A stretch of 64,000 bases of DNA from Candidatus Tenderia electrophaga (GTDB taxonomy: Bacteria > Pseudomonadota > Gammaproteobacteria > Tenderiales > Tenderiaceae). The translations under genes and the position numbers were made by a program. The stretch covers positions 2,427,181-2,491,180 of the forward strand of contig CP013099.1 in NCBI GenBank assembly GCA_001447805.1, given 5' to 3'. Below, in pieces: positions 34,219-41,944 of the stretch (position 1 is the first letter of the stretch; every line of letters starts with the position of its first letter). A model generated the notes under the pieces. The model worked only from the letters and a program-made list of their open reading frames with translations. It was not told where the DNA came from and did not search any database.

Positions 34219-36132
34219 CTAGGCCTTCAGCATCCGCAAACCACTGGCGATGACCACGAATTCGCTCACTTCGTGGGCGATGACTGCAACCGGCAACGAA
34301 AACGTCCCGGCCACTGCGCCGACAATCAGAGTGCCGATGACCACCACGGACAGTGCCAAGTTCTGGCGGATCACACTCCAGTTGCGGTGGCTGAAGCGGA
34401 CGAGATACGGCAACCTTGAGAGATCGTCGGCCATCAGCGCCACATCTGCCGTCTCCAGGGCCACGTCGGTACCGGCCGCACCCATGGCGATACCCACATG
34501 GGCCGCCGCCAACGCCGGGGCGTCGTTGACACCGTCGCCAACCATGACCACCCTGCCGTACTGTTTGTCTAGTTCTTCTACCTTACGAGTCTTGTCTTCC
34601 GGTTTGAGCTCGGCAAACACCTCGTCGATACCCGCCTGTTGAGCGATGGCTTGGGCGGCCAGAGGATTGTCACCGGTCAACATGATGACTTTGTGGATAC
34701 CGGCACGCTTGAGTCCGGCGATGGCCTCGCGGGCCTCGGGCCGTAACGGGTCGGCGATGGCGACAAGGCCGTGAACGGCCGTTTTCGTACCTACCAGCAC
34801 CACCGTCTTGCCTTCACACTGCAAGGATTCTATCCGTCCCTTAGCGCTATCGAGGTCGGCATCAAAGTCCGCGAACAACCTGGGACTACCAATATAGACC
34901 GTTTCATCGTCGATCCTGCCCTTCGCCCCGGCACCCGTGAGTGAAGTAAAATCTTCCGCCGCTTGTGGCCTGAGTCCTTCGCTTTCGGCCCGGTCGAGGA
35001 TGGCACGAGCGAGGGGGTGTTGGGAACGCAGCTCCAGTGCCGCCGCTACTGAAAGCACGCCGGTTTCATTGTGTCCGGTCAAAGGCACAATGTCTGTGAC
35101 TTGGGGCCGGCCAACAGTCAGGGTGCCGGTCTTATCCAGAGCCACGACGCGGACCTTGGCCAGATTCTCCAGGTGTACTCCGCCTTTTATGAGGATGCCG
35201 TTACGCCCGGCGGTGCCGATGGCCGCTACCAGCGTGATCGGAATGGAGATGACCAGGGCGCAGGGCGCGGCGGCGACGATGAAGACGGTGGCACGGGTGA
35301 GCCATTCTTCCCATCCCATGCCGAGCAATCCCGGAACGAGTGCGAGCAGGATGCCCACCCCCAGCACCGCCGGGCTGTAGCGTTTACCGAAGCGCTCGAT
35401 AAAGCGCTGGCTCTTACCCTTGCTGGCCTGGGCCTCCTCCACCAGTTGGATGATGCGCGCCAGGGTATTATCGGCTATGGTCTTTGTGACCCGCACGGTG
35501 AGCGCGCCTTCGCCATTGAGTGTCGCGGCGAACACGGTATCGCCCATCACTTTTTCCACCGGTACGGATTCGCCGGTGACCGGGGCCTGGTTGAGACTGG
35601 AGCGGCCGTCGATGATCTCGCCGTCGGTTGCTACCGCCTCACCGGGATGGACAATAAACACATCGCCGACCCGGAGCGCTTCCACTGGAATGCGCATCTC
35701 CTTGCCGTCGCGCACCACCAAAGCGGTTTTGGGGGCCAGATCCATCAGCGCGCGAATGGCGTGACGGGTACGCTCCTCCGTGTAACCCTCGGCCGCCTCG
35801 GAGATGGAATAGAGGAACACTAGCATGGCGGCCTCCGCCCACTGGCCCATGAGCCCGGCAACCACGGCCGCCACGCTCATCAACAGCTCGATGCCAATCG
35901 CCCGTTCCTTAACCAGTTCCTCGATCGCCTCGCGACCGAAAAACCAGCCGCCGATGATTACCGCCAAAATATAGAGGCCGGTCTCGGGCAGCGGCGGCAA
36001 CCCCAGCTTGGCACCGAAAAAACCAATGACCAACAACAGACCGGAGAGCGCCGAAGTCACCACCTGGGGATTGCGCCAGGGTGGTGGCATGGGTTTGCCT
36101 TCGGCGACTGCCGTGCAACTCGGGCAGGCCAT
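34219..36132 (-). CDS. P1B-type heavy-metal ATPase with APC motif
   Basis: A 637-residue ATPase. Phosphorylation site DKTGTLTVG, ATP-binding HP-type loop SQHPLARAIL, hinge MLTGDNPLAAQAIA and GDGVNDAPALAAAHVGIAMG are all present. The metal site in transmembrane helix 6 reads AAAPCALVISIP, i.e. APC rather than CPC. There is no full HMA domain; the N-terminus is MACPSCTAV, which might bind metal. Export of Zn, Cd, Pb or Co is possible. Its ATG shares one base with the stop of the ArsR gene, so the two are coupled. Confidence 0.88.
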   Translation of the reverse strand: MACPSCTAVAEGKPMPPPWRNPQVVTSALSGLLLVIGFFGAKLGLPPLPETGLYILAVIIGGWFFGREAIEELVKERAIGIELLMSVAAVVAGLMGQWAEAAMLVFLYSISEAAEGYTEERTRHAIRALMDLAPKTALVVRDGKEMRIPVEALRVGDVFIVHPGEAVATDGEIIDGRSSLNQAPVTGESVPVEKVMGDTVFAATLNGEGALTVRVTKTIADNTLARIIQLVEEAQASKGKSQRFIERFGKRYSPAVLGVGILLALVPGLLGMGWEEWLTRATVFIVAAAPCALVISIPITLVAAIGTAGRNGILIKGGVHLENLAKVRVVALDKTGTLTVGRPQVTDIVPLTGHNETGVLSVAAALELRSQHPLARAILDRAESEGLRPQAAEDFTSLTGAGAKGRIDDETVYIGSPRLFADFDADLDSAKGRIESLQCEGKTVVLVGTKTAVHGLVAIADPLRPEAREAIAGLKRAGIHKVIMLTGDNPLAAQAIAQQAGIDEVFAELKPEDKTRKVEELDKQYGRVVMVGDGVNDAPALAAAHVGIAMGAAGTDVALETADVALMADDLSRLPYLVRFSHRNWSVIRQNLALSVVVIGTLIVGAVAGTFSLPVAVIAHEVSEFVVIASGLRMLKA

Positions 36133-36536
36133 CAGCGCGCTTCCTCTGTCTTGAATTCGTCAGACTGGATACCGACCCGGCAACGGCCGCCTTCGCGCAG
36201 GCAAAGGCGTTCGCGGAAACGTTTTAAGTCAGCGTTGTAGATGCCTTCCGGGTCAGGCAACGCCCTTACAGTGGCGTATAGCGTCTCCAGGTAGGACGGT
36301 TCCAACACCAACCGGTGATAGACCCAACGCCCCTCTTTTTGAGATGACAGCAGCCCCGCCTGACGCAGAATCTTCAAGTGACGGGAAAGTTTGTATGACG
36401 GCTCCAGCAGGCTATCCACCAGCTCACACAGGCATGACTCTTCAGCGGTCGCCACCATCAAACGGATGATCCGCAGCCGGGTCTCGTCGGCCAGCGACTG
36501 AAAAATCTTTTCGGGTTGAATAGTAATTGAATGCAT
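36132..36536 (-). CDS. ArsR-family metal-sensing repressor of the efflux operon
   Basis: About 134 residues from the ATG at 36536. It has a winged helix (IFQSLADETRLRIIRLMV, then SYKLSRHLKILRQAGLLSSQ) and a Cys pair in ESCLCELVDSL at the alpha-3 metal site, plus C-terminal cysteines (RLCLREGGRCRV). It should release DNA on metal binding. The start at 36536 is favoured over 36554 because the promoter -10 at 36543-36548 would put transcription at or near this ATG; the message would be leaderless. Confidence 0.85.
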   Translation of the reverse strand: MHSITIQPEKIFQSLADETRLRIIRLMVATAEESCLCELVDSLLEPSYKLSRHLKILRQAGLLSSQKEGRWVYHRLVLEPSYLETLYATVRALPDPEGIYNADLKRFRERLCLREGGRCRVGIQSDEFKTEEAR

Positions 36537-36571
36537 AGTTGCACTATAATGCAACTATTGATCTCTATCAA
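36535..36571 (-). promoter_or_regulatory. Promoter and palindromic operator of the metal-efflux operon
   Basis: On the minus strand, -35 TTGATA (36566-36571), a 17-bp spacer and -10 TATAGT (36543-36548). A perfect 9-bp inverted repeat, ATAGTTGCA and TGCAACTAT with 6 bp between (36535-36558), covers the -10 and reaches the ATG. This is where the ArsR protein should bind. Confidence 0.78.
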
Positions 36572-36593
36572 GCCTTGTCGAAGGAGAACCTTA

Positions 36594-36836
36594 ATGATGG
36601 ACATGATGAATTACGACCACGGCGGTTGGTGGATGGGCAGGATGTGGTTTTTTCCCCTTCTGTTTTGGATTCTGGTGATTGCCGGAGTGGTTTTCATCGT
36701 CAGCTGGTTGCGCGATCGCGGTCAAGGACAACAGGAATCGTCGCTGGATATTCTAAAAAAGCGTTATACCAGCGGCGAGATCGACCGGGATACCTTCGAA
36801 CAGATGAAAAAAGACATCCGGGGAGACAAGCCATGA
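36594..36836 (+). CDS. Membrane-anchored SHOCT-domain protein
   Basis: An 80-residue protein with one membrane span (FPLLFWILVIAGVVFIVSWL) and a C-terminal SHOCT motif (LDILKKRYTSGEIDRDTFEQMKKDI). The N-terminus has Met and His (MMDMMNYDHGG), which could bind metal. AAGGAGAACC precedes the ATG. It is divergent from the ArsR repressor and shares the operator region, so it is probably induced by the same metal. A gene like this is common beside copper and zinc resistance operons. Confidence 0.78.
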   Translation: MMDMMNYDHGGWWMGRMWFFPLLFWILVIAGVVFIVSWLRDRGQGQQESSLDILKKRYTSGEIDRDTFEQMKKDIRGDKP

Positions 36837-36857
36837 CACCAAACCGAAATCTGAACA

Positions 36858-37589
36858 TTAGGCTGACCATAAAACATACACACCCACGCCCAGCAGCAAC
36901 AGCCCGGAGATCGTTCGCAAGCCCCGCTGACGGCGGGGTGTGGCTAGCCACGGTTGTAGGCGTTCGTAACCATGCCCGATTAACAGCAGCGGCAGTCCAG
37001 TGCCCAGCCCGTAAATGAACATCAACAGGCCGCCCCAAACCAGATCACCCTGCATGGCGACCAGAGTGAGGATGCCGAGCAAGATGGGGGTGGCACAGGG
37101 CGCAATGGCCAGCGAGAAGAGGAAACCGGCACCGAAGGCGGTGAGTGCATGCGGGAGTTGATTGGCGTCGATGTCATGTAGCCTTTGGCTATGCCAGACG
37201 GGTAGACGCAATGGAAACAGGCCGAGCATAGAGAGCCCCATAAAGATGGGCACCAGCGCCAGCAGCATCTGAAATAGCGGATCAAAGCGACCAAACACCC
37301 AGCCCAGGCCCGCAGTGAGCAGACCCATGACGGCCGTTGCTGCTGCCATGCCGAGGACAAACACTAACGCAATACGCGTCTGGATGACACCGGCCGGTAT
37401 TTGCCCGGTTTTATCCTTAGCCGCCGTTGTTTGACAGCAGCTGCACCCCATGAAGCCGAACACCGCCGGGTACATGGGCAGGCAACAAGGATTGAAAGCT
37501 GTCAGCAATCCACCGGCCACCACTAACGGCAGTGCCAGCAATGAGCCATTGGCCAGATACGGTGACAACCAGGCGGCAAAGGCATCCAC
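36858..37589 (-). CDS. CcdA/DsbD-type thiol transport membrane protein (first copy)
   Basis: A 243-residue protein with six or so membrane spans. The two conserved Cys are in FNPCCLPMYP and IAPCATPILLG, the reactive pair that carries electrons across the membrane. CcdA passes reductant from cytoplasmic thioredoxin to periplasmic thiol proteins. It also has CSCC in a loop. It follows the thioredoxin-like gene by 5 bp and ends the leftward unit. It converges on the SHOCT gene. Confidence 0.85.
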   Translation of the reverse strand: MDAFAAWLSPYLANGSLLALPLVVAGGLLTAFNPCCLPMYPAVFGFMGCSCCQTTAAKDKTGQIPAGVIQTRIALVFVLGMAAATAVMGLLTAGLGWVFGRFDPLFQMLLALVPIFMGLSMLGLFPLRLPVWHSQRLHDIDANQLPHALTAFGAGFLFSLAIAPCATPILLGILTLVAMQGDLVWGGLLMFIYGLGTGLPLLLIGHGYERLQPWLATPRRQRGLRTISGLLLLGVGVYVLWSA

Positions 37590-37594
37590 AATGC

Positions 37595-37990
37595 TTACTT
37601 CAACAACAGTTGTTCGGCCTGTGCCAGGGCCTGTGCAAGCTGCTCCTGCACTGCCTGGCTTTCACCGACAATTTTGCCCCGTTCGTTACCTTGACTGTCG
37701 ATGAATACGACAGCGGGCAGAAAGCGTATCTGATAACGTTCGATCAGCGGGTTATCCGGGCTCCAGTCGGTCTGAATCACCTCGATGCGCCCCTGATAAC
37801 GCTGCTCGGCTTGCTCAACCAAACGATGAATTGCCTGGCAACTGGGGCTATTGTCACCACGAATCAGGACAATGGCCGGACCATCGGGTGACGTGATCTG
37901 TGCGATTTGGGTTTCGCTCGCTGTCGGCCATAGCTTGATGCCTAACACACCGAGCAACACCGCGATGACCACTATGCCTGCTGTTCTCAT
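37595..37990 (-). CDS. Thioredoxin-like membrane-anchored protein with one Cys
   Basis: A 131-residue protein with an N-terminal anchor (IVVIAVLLGVLGIKLW) and a thioredoxin fold (AIVLIRGDNSPSCQAI, then RYQIRFLPAVVFIDSQG). At the active site the usual CxxC reads SPSC: only the second cysteine is present. It probably works with the adjacent CcdA. With one cysteine it could reduce or trap glutathionylated or metal-bound thiols, or be a non-redox protein. Confidence 0.75.
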   Translation of the reverse strand: MRTAGIVVIAVLLGVLGIKLWPTASETQIAQITSPDGPAIVLIRGDNSPSCQAIHRLVEQAEQRYQGRIEVIQTDWSPDNPLIERYQIRFLPAVVFIDSQGNERGKIVGESQAVQEQLAQALAQAEQLLLK

Positions 37991-38012
37991 TAACTCAGCT
38001 TCCTATTGCTTT

Positions 38013-39158
38013 TTAACGACAGCCGCAGCCCGATGAACAGGTTTGAAGGCTTGCCTGCTCAATCTCACCGGGCGCTTGATCCTGCACATACTTTTCTCCG
38101 CTTTTCAGCGCCTGTTCCGCCCGCGCCAGTTCGCGGCCCAGATAGGCTGCGTGATCCAGGCGGCTAATCAGCCCCTCGTTGATCACCGTGACATAAAGCG
38201 CTGCGGGGGACTGTGCGGCGAACATCCGATCCAACACACCCTGATTGGTGTAATGCTCCAGCATCAGTTGATTGGCACGCCGGTCGGGGTAAACCACAAA
38301 ATAGCCCGCGGGATCGAGCGTCAGCTTCGTTGGCGCTGCTGCAGCCTCGATTGGAATGGGCAAGATATCCTCGGGCGCTCCGGCAAAGGGGCCGGGATTG
38401 TTGGCCGCCGCTTCCGAGATTTTTTTCAATACAGTGGGAATGTCGGTTTTGCCGATACACTCCACGAGCTGTACCTGCCGCCGAAAGGCCTCGACATGTT
38501 TGACATCCAGATTTTTAAGCAGTGGCCGCTTCCCGTTGGCCCCGATGATACGCATTTTCTCATTCACACCGTGATGGAACAGGCTGATTAGTGACTGGCC
38601 GGGCAGATGGCCGATGGCCTTTTGCGTATCTTCACCACAAAGCACAAGAAAACGGATGTGTGGATTGGCAAGCGTGTTGCGGATGAGGTGTTCAATGCCG
38701 AGATTTTCCGTGTGCAGCGTGCCGACCAGCGATAGATCCTCGACACCGCTGGCCACCAGCTCGGCAACCAGATGGTCGGAGTTCAAGGTGCAAACAGCGA
38801 CAGGGGCCTGCATCCGCACCACCTGATAATCTCCAGGCAGCGGCGGCCAGCCTTCGCGCAGTTCAGGTGCTTCGGTGGCGCAATGACCACCCTCGGCGAC
38901 GGCCGGATCGAGTTCGGCCGCCAGATTCTGCGCCACGGCAGGCCAACACACCTCACAGCCCAGGCAGTCGTAGCGCTTCGGTTCGAACAGCGTGCGGGCC
39001 TCTTTCAGCAGTGAAGCCAAATCGGCCTGGATAACCGCTGAGTCTTGTAACGTATCGATGGTGTCCTGAAAGCAACCACAGCGCCAACACTTTTTTGCCG
39101 CCATGGCCTGACGAAGTTCCTCTTCGATCCGGTTCAATGTTGAGGGTGATTCCGTCAT
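38013..39158 (-). CDS. MtrA-like protein (methyltransferase subunit A fold) with Cys-rich ends
   Basis: 381 residues from the ATG at 39158, which overlaps the SMR stop by 4 bp. Residues about 110-260 resemble tetrahydromethanopterin S-methyltransferase subunit A, including a PVAVCTL strand, TENLGIEHLIRNTLANPHIRFLVLCGED and a GQ..I.LF.HGVN.. .RIIGANG core. A C-terminal DUF4346-like part follows. The N-terminus has CWRCGC and CLGCEVCW; the C-terminus ends CSSGCGCR. A corrinoid-binding or metal-binding role is possible. Such a gene in a bacterial resistance cluster is unusual; function is unknown. Confidence 0.72.
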   Translation of the reverse strand: MTESPSTLNRIEEELRQAMAAKKCWRCGCFQDTIDTLQDSAVIQADLASLLKEARTLFEPKRYDCLGCEVCWPAVAQNLAAELDPAVAEGGHCATEAPELREGWPPLPGDYQVVRMQAPVAVCTLNSDHLVAELVASGVEDLSLVGTLHTENLGIEHLIRNTLANPHIRFLVLCGEDTQKAIGHLPGQSLISLFHHGVNEKMRIIGANGKRPLLKNLDVKHVEAFRRQVQLVECIGKTDIPTVLKKISEAAANNPGPFAGAPEDILPIPIEAAAAPTKLTLDPAGYFVVYPDRRANQLMLEHYTNQGVLDRMFAAQSPAALYVTVINEGLISRLDHAAYLGRELARAEQALKSGEKYVQDQAPGEIEQASLQTCSSGCGCR

Positions 39159-39508
39159 GCCCCATGCCCTCCCGCTGCGAGATTCAACATAACAATCCCC
39201 AGCACGATCAACATGACGCCAATCCCTTTCCAAAGGCCCGCCCGTTCCTTCAGCATGAGTATGCCCAGCAGTGCTACACCCGCCGTGCCGCCACCGGCCC
39301 AGACCGGATAGACGGTGCTGACCGGTAAATTGACTAGGGCTAGGCTGACAAGATAAAACGCCGATCCAAACGCAGCGAGCGCCAAAACCGCTGGCAACGG
39401 CTTGGTGAAGCCGTTGCTGAAACGCAAGGCGAGTGCGGCGGTGATTTCAGCGATGACCGCCAACCCAACCAGTAGCCACGCGTATGAAGTTTCAATCAGG
39501 CCGCCCAT
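39155..39508 (-). CDS. SMR-family small multidrug exporter, subunit 1
   Basis: A 117-residue four-helix protein. The catalytic Glu is in LAVIAEITAALALRFS, equivalent to Glu14 of EmrE, and the SMR signature YPVWAGGGTAGVALLG is present. SMR proteins exchange protons for toxic cations. It lies 3 bp after a second SMR gene, as in heterodimeric pairs. The downstream MtrA-like gene overlaps its stop, so all three are one unit. Confidence 0.88.
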   Translation of the reverse strand: MGGLIETSYAWLLVGLAVIAEITAALALRFSNGFTKPLPAVLALAAFGSAFYLVSLALVNLPVSTVYPVWAGGGTAGVALLGILMLKERAGLWKGIGVMLIVLGIVMLNLAAGGHGA

Positions 39509-39511
39509 ACA

Positions 39512-39871
39512 TCAACACCCTGATTTCTTATCGGAGGTCATATTCACCAGAATGACGCCACCGATGACCAAAAGAACGCCCACGATTTTTATTGCGCTGA
39601 TTGCTTCGCCCAACACCAGAACCCCTAACAAAGCGACCCCCGCCGTTCCACCGCCTGCCCATACGGGATAAGCCACGCTGACTGGCAATGTTTTCATCAC
39701 ATGACTGACAAGGTAGAGCGCCAGCGTAAAAGCAAGCAGTGCAAGTACGGTGGGCAGCAACAAGGTGAAACCCGCACTGAAGCGCAGACCCAATACACCG
39801 GCAATTTCGAGACAGACCGCCAAGCCCAACAGCAGCCAAGCCGTGGAAGATGTTGATTCGGTGCTATCCAT
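39512..39871 (-). CDS. SMR-family small multidrug exporter, subunit 2
   Basis: A 119-residue four-helix protein, with the Glu in LAVCLEIAGVLGLRFS and the same YPVWAGGGTAGVALLG motif as its neighbour. It is first in the leftward unit. A 22-bp operator-like site (39907-39928) lies just upstream and matches a site by the ArsR gene. The two SMRs differ by many residues, suggesting an obligate hetero-oligomer rather than a recent duplication. Confidence 0.88.
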   Translation of the reverse strand: MDSTESTSSTAWLLLGLAVCLEIAGVLGLRFSAGFTLLLPTVLALLAFTLALYLVSHVMKTLPVSVAYPVWAGGGTAGVALLGVLVLGEAISAIKIVGVLLVIGGVILVNMTSDKKSGC

Positions 39872-39906
39872 ATTCGCCTCTCAAAAGGACTTTCCTTACA
39901 TATCGT

Positions 39907-39928
39907 CATTATCGAAAACATCGAAATG
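39907..39928 (-). promoter_or_regulatory. ArsR operator copy 1, before SMR operon
   Basis: On the minus strand, a 22-bp site with core TTCGATGTTTTCGATAATG. It matches the site at 40345-40366 at 20 of 22 positions. It sits 36 bp upstream of the SMR start, suitable for repression. Binding by the 39946 gene product is inferred. Confidence 0.7.
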
Positions 39929-39945
39929 TTTAGACAAAACAAAGA

Positions 39946-40347
39946 TCAGCCGAGGCGCTTTTCCATCATCGCTAGGTCACCCTGCAGTGCTTTCAACAGG
40001 TCATCCACTTTGAGGTGATAATAGACCATCTTGCCGTCATCCCGTTTGCCCAGCCAACCCTGATCGCGCAGCAACTTCAATTGATGAGAAGTAGCCGCGA
40101 CGCTCAGCCCCAAAACATGGGCGATATCACAAACACATAGTTCTCCCTCCGCCAGGGCCAGCAGAATCTTCAAGCGTCTAGGATTTCCCAGGAGTTTGTA
40201 GAACTCCGCCAGTTGCGGCAGACGCTCCTCATCTTCGGCCAATCGAGCCTTAACCGCAGCCACTTTGTCCTGGTCAAAACACGGGACTTTGCAGACTTCG
40301 TCCTGACTGACTAGAGGAGATACTTTTTTCATAAATTCGCCATTCAT
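39946..40347 (-). CDS. CadC/CmtR-like ArsR-family metal sensor
   Basis: A 133-residue repressor. The N-terminus holds VCKVPC and the recognition region has GELCVCDIAHVLGLSVAATSHQLKLLR, i.e. the paired cysteine sites of CadC-type (alpha-3N) sensors of Cd, Pb and Zn. On metal binding it should leave DNA. An alternative start at 40332 (MKKVS...) avoids overlap with the operator. It lies between the SMR operon and a divergent CcdA gene, each behind a matching operator. Confidence 0.87.
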   Translation of the reverse strand: MNGEFMKKVSPLVSQDEVCKVPCFDQDKVAAVKARLAEDEERLPQLAEFYKLLGNPRRLKILLALAEGELCVCDIAHVLGLSVAATSHQLKLLRDQGWLGKRDDGKMVYYHLKVDDLLKALQGDLAMMEKRLG

Positions 40348-40366
40348 TTCGATATTTTCGAAAATG
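40345..40366 (+). promoter_or_regulatory. ArsR operator copy 2, between ArsR and CcdA genes
   Basis: A 22-bp site with core TTCGATATTTTCGAAAATG, 20 of 22 identical to the copy at 39907-39928. It lies at the ArsR start and 73 bp before the divergent CcdA start, fitting autoregulation and CcdA control. Confidence 0.7.
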
Positions 40367-40439
40367 TTATATCATTCATCCTACGATATCAACAGACATC
40401 GCTATCCAAAGACCAATAAGCCAAAGGAAATGAATTCAG

Positions 40440-41177
40440 ATGAGTCCAGCCGATATCACCATCCCCCTGGCCCTTTTCGCCGGTGCATTATCGTTTTTCT
40501 CACCGTGCGTTCTACCCTTAGTACCGGTCTACCTCAGTTACCTGTCAGGCAGCTCACTGGAAGAGCAGAATGAGGAGGAGCGCGTTGGCCGCTGGCATGT
40601 ATTCAGCCATGCCCTGTTTTTTGTTGGTGGATTCACCTTGATATTCGTACTGCTGTTCGGCCTGCCGGCGACACTGCTCGGTAACGCGCTGTACCACTAT
40701 AACGATCTCATCGCCCAGGCTGGAGGTGTGTTGGTGATCATCTTCGGTGTTCATACCCTGGGATGGATCAACATCCCGTTTTTAAATATGACCAAACAAC
40801 TACAGGCCGGGCATAACATGGCACCAGGCTACACCCGCTCGGGATTGATCGGTATGGCCTTCGGTGCAGGCTGGACACCCTGTATAGGGCCACTGCTGGG
40901 CACAGTGATGACCATGGCCGCTAGTCAACCCTCACAAGGGGTGCTCTATACGCTGATCTACGCCTCGGGCCTGGCACTGCCCTTCCTGATAACAGCGCTG
41001 CTATTTTCACGTGCCACCGGGCAGTTGCGCCGCCTCAATCGGCACGCCCATATCGTGCAAAAAGTGAGCGGTGGCTTTTTGGTGGCGATTGGCCTGCTGT
41101 TGGTAAGCGGTCAGCTTGCTTCGCTCAATACGTTCTTTATTCAGTTCACGCCTGATTGGTTGGTGGAACATTTGTAA
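40440..41177 (+). CDS. ccdA: CcdA-type thiol transport membrane protein (second copy)
   Basis: A 245-residue protein with six membrane spans. Reactive cysteines are in FFSPCVLPLVPVYLSYLSG and AGWTPCIGP, the classical CcdA layout. It moves electrons to the periplasm for cytochrome c maturation or periplasmic thiol repair. It is divergent from the ArsR gene and shares its operator. It is closer to standard CcdA than the copy at 36858-37589, so the two probably have different partners. Confidence 0.88.
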   Translation: MSPADITIPLALFAGALSFFSPCVLPLVPVYLSYLSGSSLEEQNEEERVGRWHVFSHALFFVGGFTLIFVLLFGLPATLLGNALYHYNDLIAQAGGVLVIIFGVHTLGWINIPFLNMTKQLQAGHNMAPGYTRSGLIGMAFGAGWTPCIGPLLGTVMTMAASQPSQGVLYTLIYASGLALPFLITALLFSRATGQLRRLNRHAHIVQKVSGGFLVAIGLLLVSGQLASLNTFFIQFTPDWLVEHL

Positions 41178-41190
41178 TGGGGCACTGCCG

Positions 41191-41388
41191 TTAATCAACA
41201 TGATTAACATTTGATTCGCCTTTCACATGCTTCACGACATTGATCACTGCCTCAATGGAGATATTTTCAGGTGCCCCTTCCATCAGGATATGGATTGTCT
41301 TGGGCAGCAGCCTTCCCATCACAAAATCAAGAATAGTAGCCCGATAAGTGCCCTTCCAGGGCGCGTTACTAACCGTTTTTTCCCGATT
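41191..41388 (-). pseudogene. Remnant of a CDF-type cation diffusion transporter
   Basis: A leftward frame reads LLPKTIHILMEGAPENISIE then AVINVVKHVKG. This is the start of the cytoplasmic domain of CzcD-like transporters, which normally continues VxxVHxxHxW. Here it ends in a stop after 13 more codons, and no membrane domain lies upstream: a stop precedes it at 41389-41391. The rest was lost by deletion or transfer. About 230 bp to its right hold no gene. Confidence 0.6.
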
Positions 41389-41623
41389 TCATGCAGCTAA
41401 CATAGACGACACGATAACAACACTGATGAGCGTCTATTTCACTTTATGTTGCCAACCTTCTTCTCAATACTTGATGGGTATTTTATAGGAAATGCATCAC
41501 ATTTTCTGAACGCGGACATTGTAGTGCCCCCAGCAATCTTCCCACCCCTGAAGCCCATGACAACAAGGGCGACTCATTTAGATGGGACTTTCCCATCAAC
41601 GTACCATTAGGGGGCATGAAACT

Positions 41624-41944
41624 ATGAAACTCGATTTTGACTTCTCTGACATCAATCTGCAGTACCTGTTACGTACGCGTGACCTCGCCAGGCAAGATCC
41701 CGAGGTCGTCGCCACGTTACAGGGTATATCCGTCGAAATGGCTCATATACTGACTCAAACGACACCTGAAGAACTGACCCATATCACTCGAATCAAGCCG
41801 CCGCTGCTTGTGCCACGTCAGGAAGCCTGGTGGTGGGAGCGGATTCTGAATGCGATTCGTAGCGGCCAACCCGGTGAGATTGACGCCATCGTTGAACATG
41901 TTTTTCTGATCACATCATCAAAACCTGGAGGTGACGTGTCATGA
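41624..41944 (+). CDS. FlhD-like transcription activator subunit (SetD-like)
   Basis: A 106-residue protein. DINLQYLLRTRDLARQDPEV, then MAHILTQTTPEELTHITRI, follows the FlhD fold. In SXT/R391 ICEs and IncC plasmids such proteins (SetD/AcaD) form a heteromer with an FlhC-like partner and switch on transfer genes. The stop overlaps the FlhC-like start by 4 bp. A 7-bp hairpin, GATGGGA/TCCCATC (41581-41597), lies just upstream. Confidence 0.8.
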   Translation: MKLDFDFSDINLQYLLRTRDLARQDPEVVATLQGISVEMAHILTQTTPEELTHITRIKPPLLVPRQEAWWWERILNAIRSGQPGEIDAIVEHVFLITSSKPGGDVS

